The notes beneath the pieces are model-generated. The model saw nothing but the letters and a program-made list of their open reading frames with translations. It was not told the origin of the DNA and did no database searches. A stretch of DNA of 64,000 nucleotides from Panax quinquefolius (lineage: Eukaryota; Streptophyta; Magnoliopsida; Apiales; Araliaceae), in assembly GCA_020205615.1 (NCBI GenBank), contig CM035163.1, forward strand, positions 52,301,899 to 52,365,898, given 5' to 3'. This document shows positions 58,707 through 64,000 of this stretch, piece after piece; positions within the stretch are counted from its first letter, which is position 1, and every line of letters begins with the position of its first letter. Made by a program: the position numbers and the translations under genes.

Positions 58707-59940
58707 TGACACCCCAAAATAGGTATACATCACCCATCTTGGGTCGCCAGATACAAGGTAATCGAATATAAATACAAACTAATTATACAACAAATCGTGT
58801 AAAATATGACAAAACATAAATTTAGAGTTTTAATAAGAATATTGTCATCTAGACAATATCCACACTCAAAGGAGTCTTTATTACATTTATCGTCACTTTA
58901 TTTAATAGAATAGTGAGGACTACTAATACTATCATACGAGCGTGTCACACCCGTTCCCCGATTAGTCCCACTATGTTCTCATTTTACGAAGAGAAACGAT
59001 TGAAAGAAAGGGTGAGCTCAACTAGCCCGATAAGAAATATTATGACTAAGATAATGCGAATAAATTATCATTAGTCTTCAATAATATTAAAGCGATAAAA
59101 ACAATAGATATCAAGTTTAAGCTGTGGCGGAATAAGCAATCCATTAGAAGAGTCAAGTAGAGCATGATATCTACTATCTTCTATGATTTAAAATATTTTC
59201 ATCAAATTTTATCGTTGAGACTCGACTTTATAAATAAACCACATCATCGAGTCATCCCTCTCTACCCACCAAGGATATTCATTAAATTATCAATGGTCAT
59301 GACTATACAAGAATAATCCACGGTCATAATCATACCAAAAATTGTAAAATCGATACACTACGGGCCAATCGAGGACTTTTTTTACATCATACATCATTAT
59401 ATAACATTATAGGTCATCATATGCATCAAGTCCATTGATGCACGTAAGCAAAGATGACTTTCATCACAATATAACCATGAGGATGATGACAATGACATAA
59501 TAATTCAATAAAACAAGTTCAAGAATAAATTTTAAAGATTTATATGTTAATTTATCCTGAACTCAATAATGTCCAAATTGTCAACATGATACTGCTTTGT
59601 GGAGTAAAATTCAAGAATGCTCAGAAGAATATTTCCATTAAAAGATACTGGATGAAGCACAAATATCAAGGATATTCCACTAATTTCATGGAGTATAGAA
59701 GCCAAAATTTTATCCAAATGAATATCATAGAATATATGAAACTGCAATGGATTTTCACCCGCTATGCGGTAATCCACGTAGACAGATCATTTCCATAATT
59801 TAATAAGAAATGAATACGAAGGGTCATTCACCATGCATGTGGTAATCCACATAGACAGGTTATTCCAACAGAATAATAAAGAATGGAATAATGAAGAATT
59901 CACCATGCATGCGATAGATCGCATGAGATGAGTTATTTCA
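58707..59940 (-). repeat. LTR of second chromovirus, inverted, 5'-truncated
   Basis: Reverse complement of the right parts of the LTRs at 59941-61805 and 61861-63861. It ends at a palindrome centre near 59940. It lacks the first several hundred bases of a full LTR, including the TATA region. The ORF 59544-59798 is mirrored in the other copies and looks non-coding. Confidence 0.85.
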
Positions 59941-61805
59941 ATGAATAATTCTTCTATTATTCCATTCTTTATTATTCGGTTGGAATATCACGTCGTGCAT
60001 ATTACGCATTTGACTGGTTCCATTATTTATTATTACATTAGAATAACCTTTATGCATGCGATTCTATCGCATGCACTGGTTAAGTCTTTTGTTATTCCAT
60101 TCTTTATTATTACATTGGAATAACTTTGATATCTGTGACATACCCTATTTATAACTCGTGTATCGCGACATACCCTCGTGACTTGGTGAAATCCTTATGT
60201 TATTCCATTCTTTATTATTACGTCGGAATAACTTTGATACGCAGATACCCTATACATAACTCGTATACTGTGGCAGATACCCTGTATTTGGTGAAATCCT
60301 TATGCTATCCCATTCTTTATTATTCTGTCGGAATAACTTCAGATATACTGTGGCATACCCTATACATAACCTCAGATCATAGCATACCCTGTACTTGGTG
60401 AAATCCTTATGTTATTACATTCTTATTTATTCTATTGGAATAACCTGTATACGCGGACTCCCCTATACTTGGTGAAATCCTTATGTTATTATATTCTTTA
60501 TTATTCATTGGAATATCACATGCGTGTGTTTTACACACGACCGGTTCCATTAGTTATTATTCCGCATTTAATATTCTCGTCGAAATATCTTGCTTCGATT
60601 GTGAATTTTACGACTGGTTCTATTATTTATTATTCGCATTTAATATTACGTTCGGAATATCACATCGGTGAATTTCACGACATTGGTTCCATTATTTATT
60701 ATTTTGTATTTATTATTACATTTGAATAACTTTTATACATCCAATACCGCATGAATGGTGATATCTGTTGTTATTCCATCCTTTATTATACTCAGTTGGT
60801 TAAAGTTTTGACTTCTATACTCCATGAAATTAGTGGAATATCCTTGATATTTGCGCTTCATCCAGTATCATTTCATGGAAATATTCTTCTAAGAATTCTT
60901 AAATTTTACTTTACAAAGAAGTACCATGTTGACAATTTGGACGTTATTGGTTCCTGAACAAATTAATTCGTGAACTTGTTTTATTGAATTCTTATATCAT
61001 TGTCATCATCCTCATGTTTATATTTTTTGAAAGTCATCTGTGGCCTGTAGTGCATAGATGGACTTGGTATGATTATGACAAGGGATTATTCGGTATAATC
61101 ATGACCGTAATGTTACAAATGATGTGGTAAAAGGCCTCATTGGCCCGTAGTGTATTGATGGACAGTTGTTGGCATGATCATAACCATTGATGAATACACG
61201 AATGTCCTTAGCCCGTAGTGCATGGATAATTTATTGTCGTGATACTAAAGAATATCCTTGGTACGTAGTGCGAGGGGTGATTCGATGATGTGGTTTATTT
61301 ATTAAGTCGAGTCTCGGTGATAAAAGTGATGAAAAACCTTTTAAATCATAAAAGATAGTAGATTTCATTCTCTACTTGAATCTTTTAATGGATTGCTTGT
61401 TACGCTGTAGTTAAACTTGATGTCGAGTATATTTTATCAGTTTAACATTGTTAAAGACTATTGATAATTTATTCTGCATTATCTTAGTCATAATATTTCT
61501 TACTGGGCTAGTTGAGCTCACCCTTTCTTTCACTGTTCTCTTCAGGAAATGAGAATATAGCTGAGACGAGTTGGGGAAAGGAGTAGCGATCCGAGAGGAT
61601 AACATTAGTAGTCCTCACTATTCTATAAAATAGTGTGTTAATAAATGTAATGAGGACTTATTCGAGAGTGGATATTATCTAGAAGATAGTATTTGTATTA
61701 AAACTCACAGCTCTCTTGTTGTATATTAAAGATTGTATTTGTATTCTGTACCATGTATTTGGCGACTCAGAATGGGTGATGTATACCTGTTTTGGGGGCG
61801 TCACA
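59941..61805 (+). repeat. chromovirus LTR, + strand, first copy
   Basis: Ends GGGGGCGTCACA at 61805. Collinear with 62163-63861. The left 800 bases (59960-60750) are a series of short tandem repeats built on GTGAAATCCTTATG...TTATTCCATTCTTTATTATT...GGAATAAC, with units of about 75-105 bp. It lacks the ~300 bases at the start of the next LTR. Confidence 0.85.
59960..60750. repeat. minisatellite inside LTR
   Basis: At least four full units starting near 60186, 60290, 60397 and 60468, plus partial units on both sides. Units differ mainly around CTG/CAG. The frame stays open in parts only because the unit is AT-rich; I do not think it codes. Confidence 0.85.
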
Positions 61806-61860
61806 ATACCGGTGGCAACAACCATCGGAACAATGATAACCATCGTGGGGGAAATTATCA
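61806..61860 (+). pseudogene. 55-bp gag remnant between two LTRs
   Basis: Directly after the LTR end the sequence reads, in frame, as an asparagine/histidine/arginine/glycine-rich peptide (TGGNNHRNNDNHRGGNYH). It resembles the gag stretch near 54700-54770 on the - strand (SGSSHRSGDNKRGGNQH), just upstream of the zinc knuckles. It seems to be all that is left of an internal region. Confidence 0.55.
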
Positions 61861-63861
61861 TGCTAAGAGTTAGTTACCTCTTCGGTGTTCCAAGGGTTAA
61901 TTACCCTTCGCAAATAGTAGTTGTCTCTTCAATATTACTAAGAGTCATTTTGACCCTTCGTTTAGACCAAGAGCCACTCTCAGTTTTTCTATAAATAGAA
62001 GCTCATTCCTTCATTATTTCTTACGAATTCATTGAAACTCTAGAGAGAGAAATTATAGAGAGAAAGAAGAAGAGTATTTTGCAACTTCACTACTTCTATA
62101 TCCAGTTTTTTTTTATGGTAAGGGATATTATTTGTTAAACCCGTAAGGGGTGTTATTCTTTCTTATTCATGAAGAGAACTTCATTATTCCATTTTTATTA
62201 TTCATTTAAAATAACTTTGATCGTGGCATACCCTATACATAACCGAAGATCTCATGCCAGATACCACATACTTGGTGAAATCCTTATGTTATTCCATTCT
62301 TTATTATTCTCGTTGAATAACTTTGATACACTGGTGATACCCTACACATAACTTTGATCTGTGGCATACCTCATACTTGGTGAAATCCTTATGTTATTCC
62401 ATTCTTTATTATTCTTTTCGGAATAACTTTGTACGCCGCATACATACACATACTTGGTGAAATCCTTATGTTATTCCATTCTTATTTATTCTGTTGGAAT
62501 AACCTGTATATGCAGACTCCCCTATACTTGGTGAAATCCTTATGTTATTACATTCTTTATTATTCTATTGGAATATCACATGCGTGTGTTTTACACGATT
62601 GGTTCCATTATTTATTATTCCGTATTTAATATTCTTTTATAATATCCGGTCGGTGTGAATTTCACATGACCTGGTTCCATTATTTATTATTCCGCATTAA
62701 TATACTGTCGGAATATCCTATCGGTGTGAATTTCACCTGACATGGTTCCATTATTTATTATTTCGTATTTATTATTCTGTTGGAATAACCTGTCTATGCG
62801 AAGTACCGCATGCATGGTGATTTTTATTGTTATTTCATTCTTTATTATACTCAGTTGGTTAAAGTTTTGACTTCTATACTCCATGAAATTAGTGGAATAT
62901 CCTTGATATTTGCGCTTCATCCAGTATCATTTCATGGAAATATTCTTCTAAGCATTCTTAAATTTTACTTTACAAAGAAGTATCATGTTGACAATTTAGA
63001 CGTTATTGGTTCCTGCACAAATTAATTCGTGAACTTGTTTTATTGATTTCTTTTATCATTGTCATCATCCTCATGTTTATATTTTTTGAAAGTCATCTGT
63101 GGCCTGTAGTGCATAGATGGACTTGGTATGATTATAACCAGGGATTATTTGGTATAATCTTGACCGTAATGTTACAAATGATGTGGTAAAAGTCCTCATT
63201 GGCCCGTAGTGCATTGATGGACAGTTGTTGGCATGATCATGACCATTGATGAATACACGAATGTCCTTGGCCCATAGTGCATGGATAATTTGTGGTCGTG
63301 ATACTAAAGAATATCCTTGGCCGTAGTGCAGGGGTGATTCGATGATGTGGATTATTTATTAACTGAGTCTCAGCGATAAAAGTGATGAAAAACCTTTTAA
63401 ATCAGAAAAGATAGTAGATTTCATTCTCTAATTGACTCTTTTAATGGATTGCTTGTTCCGCTGTAGTTAAACTTGACGTCGATTATATTTTATCAGTTTA
63501 ACATTGTTGAAGACTATTGATAATTTATTCTGCATTATCTTAGTCATAATATTTCTTACTGGGCTAGTTGAGCTCACCCTTTCTTTCACTGTTCTCTTCA
63601 GGAAATGAGAATATAGCTGGGACGAGTTGGGGAAATGAGTGATAGTCCAGAGGATAGCATTAGTAGTCCTCACTATTCTATAAAATAGTGTGTTAATAAA
63701 TGTAATGAGGACTTATTCTGAGAGTGGATATTGTCTAGAAGATAGTATTTGTATTAAAACTCACAGCTCTCTTGTTGTATATTAAAGATTGTATTTGTAT
63801 TATGTACCATGTATTTAGCGACTCAGAATGGGTGATGTATATCTGTTTTGGGGGCGTCACA
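61861..63861 (+). repeat. chromovirus LTR, + strand, second copy (full length)
   Basis: TG at 61861 to CA at 63861, about 2.0 kb. It has a clear TATA box (TATAAATA, 61990-61997), purine-rich GAGAGA runs soon after (62042-62075), the minisatellite (62163-62815) and a 3' part shared with the other two copies. It is followed by a primer site, so it is the 5' LTR of an element that continues beyond the window. Confidence 0.82.
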
Positions 63862-63863
63862 GT

Positions 63864-63875
63864 TGGTATCAAAGC
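63864..63875 (+). other. primer binding site, + strand
   Basis: TGGTATCAAAGC, two bases after the LTR end. It is one base from the initiator tRNA-Met complement TGGTATCAGAGC. Confidence 0.85.
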
Positions 63876-64000
63876 TTAGGTATGATCCCTGGCTAAGATG
63901 TGAGATAAGAACTAGGAGGGGAGAGACGGGGAATTCCTTCGCTAGTATGACCTACCTAAGTTTATTTGGTATTTAATTGGTCGGTCAGAGTATAGGGGTA
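63876..64000 (+). other. 5' leader of a chromovirus continuing past the window
   Basis: Matches the reverse complement of about 58580-58690, the leader of the second chromovirus. Gag is expected to start shortly beyond the window end. Confidence 0.8.

Larger units (their letters stand above)
52566..59940 (-). mobile_element. second chromovirus-type gypsy element, 3'-truncated, split by a solo LTR
   Basis: On the - strand: 5' LTR (59940-58707), primer site, gag start at 58521, gag resumed after a solo-LTR insertion, zinc knuckles, protease, RT, RNase H, ending abruptly at about 52566. Integrase and 3' LTR are missing. It is related to, but distinct from, the element at 44-52 kb. Confidence 0.85.

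Noticed and set aside
59544..60729. Series of small ORFs at 59544-60729
   Set aside because: They fall in LTR minisatellite sequence, recur in the other LTR copies and show only AT-rich low-complexity residues.

Overview
The window is plant nuclear DNA made almost entirely of retroelements. The evidence is Athila-type and chromovirus-type Ty3/gypsy elements, a SIRE-type Ty1/copia element and rearranged endogenous pararetrovirus (Caulimoviridae) DNA, all AT-rich and full of stop codons. An angiosperm, probably a eudicot, fits; the species cannot be told. I found no convincing host gene, no rRNA or tRNA gene and no CRISPR array. Nearly every coding region is a pseudogene.

Layout. 1-3120: decayed + strand gypsy pol, followed by probable LTR and simple repeats to 4600. 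4627-21106: an Athila-type gypsy element on the - strand, with both LTRs, a tRNA-Asp primer site and gag-PR-RT-RH-IN. It is interrupted by a truncated SIRE-type copia element (7558-13875) that keeps its 3' LTR, an additional ORF and the 3' half of pol. 21242-21309: a (TA)n tract. 21355-29050: a nearly full-length pararetrovirus unit on the + strand (primer site, leader, movement protein, coat protein with zinc knuckle, protease, RT, RNase H, a second ORF, intergenic promoter region). 29098-32925: an inverted second copy, making a 3.8-kb inverted repeat. 32926-35790: further fragments in alternating orientation. 35790-44091: an array of the viral primer site, leader and promoter module, with a ~1255-bp tandem period, then inverted modules, then a 100-N gap. 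44192-52565: a Tekay/Del-like chromovirus on the - strand. 52566-59940: a second - strand chromovirus whose gag is split by a 2965-bp solo LTR with a 5-bp target duplication. 59941-64000: further LTR copies rich in short tandem repeats, in head-to-head then tandem arrangement, ending at a primer site and 5' leader.

Three observations stand out. First, the promoter-leader module of a pararetrovirus has multiplied in tandem without its genes. Second, the viral copies form large inverted repeats whose transcripts would fold into double-stranded RNA, a plausible siRNA source. Third, differences between near-identical repeat copies fall again and again on CAG/CTG trinucleotides, often as changes such as CAG to CG that cytosine deamination cannot produce. 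This suggests consensus errors at CHG-methylated sites, so some frameshifts described here may be artefacts of the assembly.
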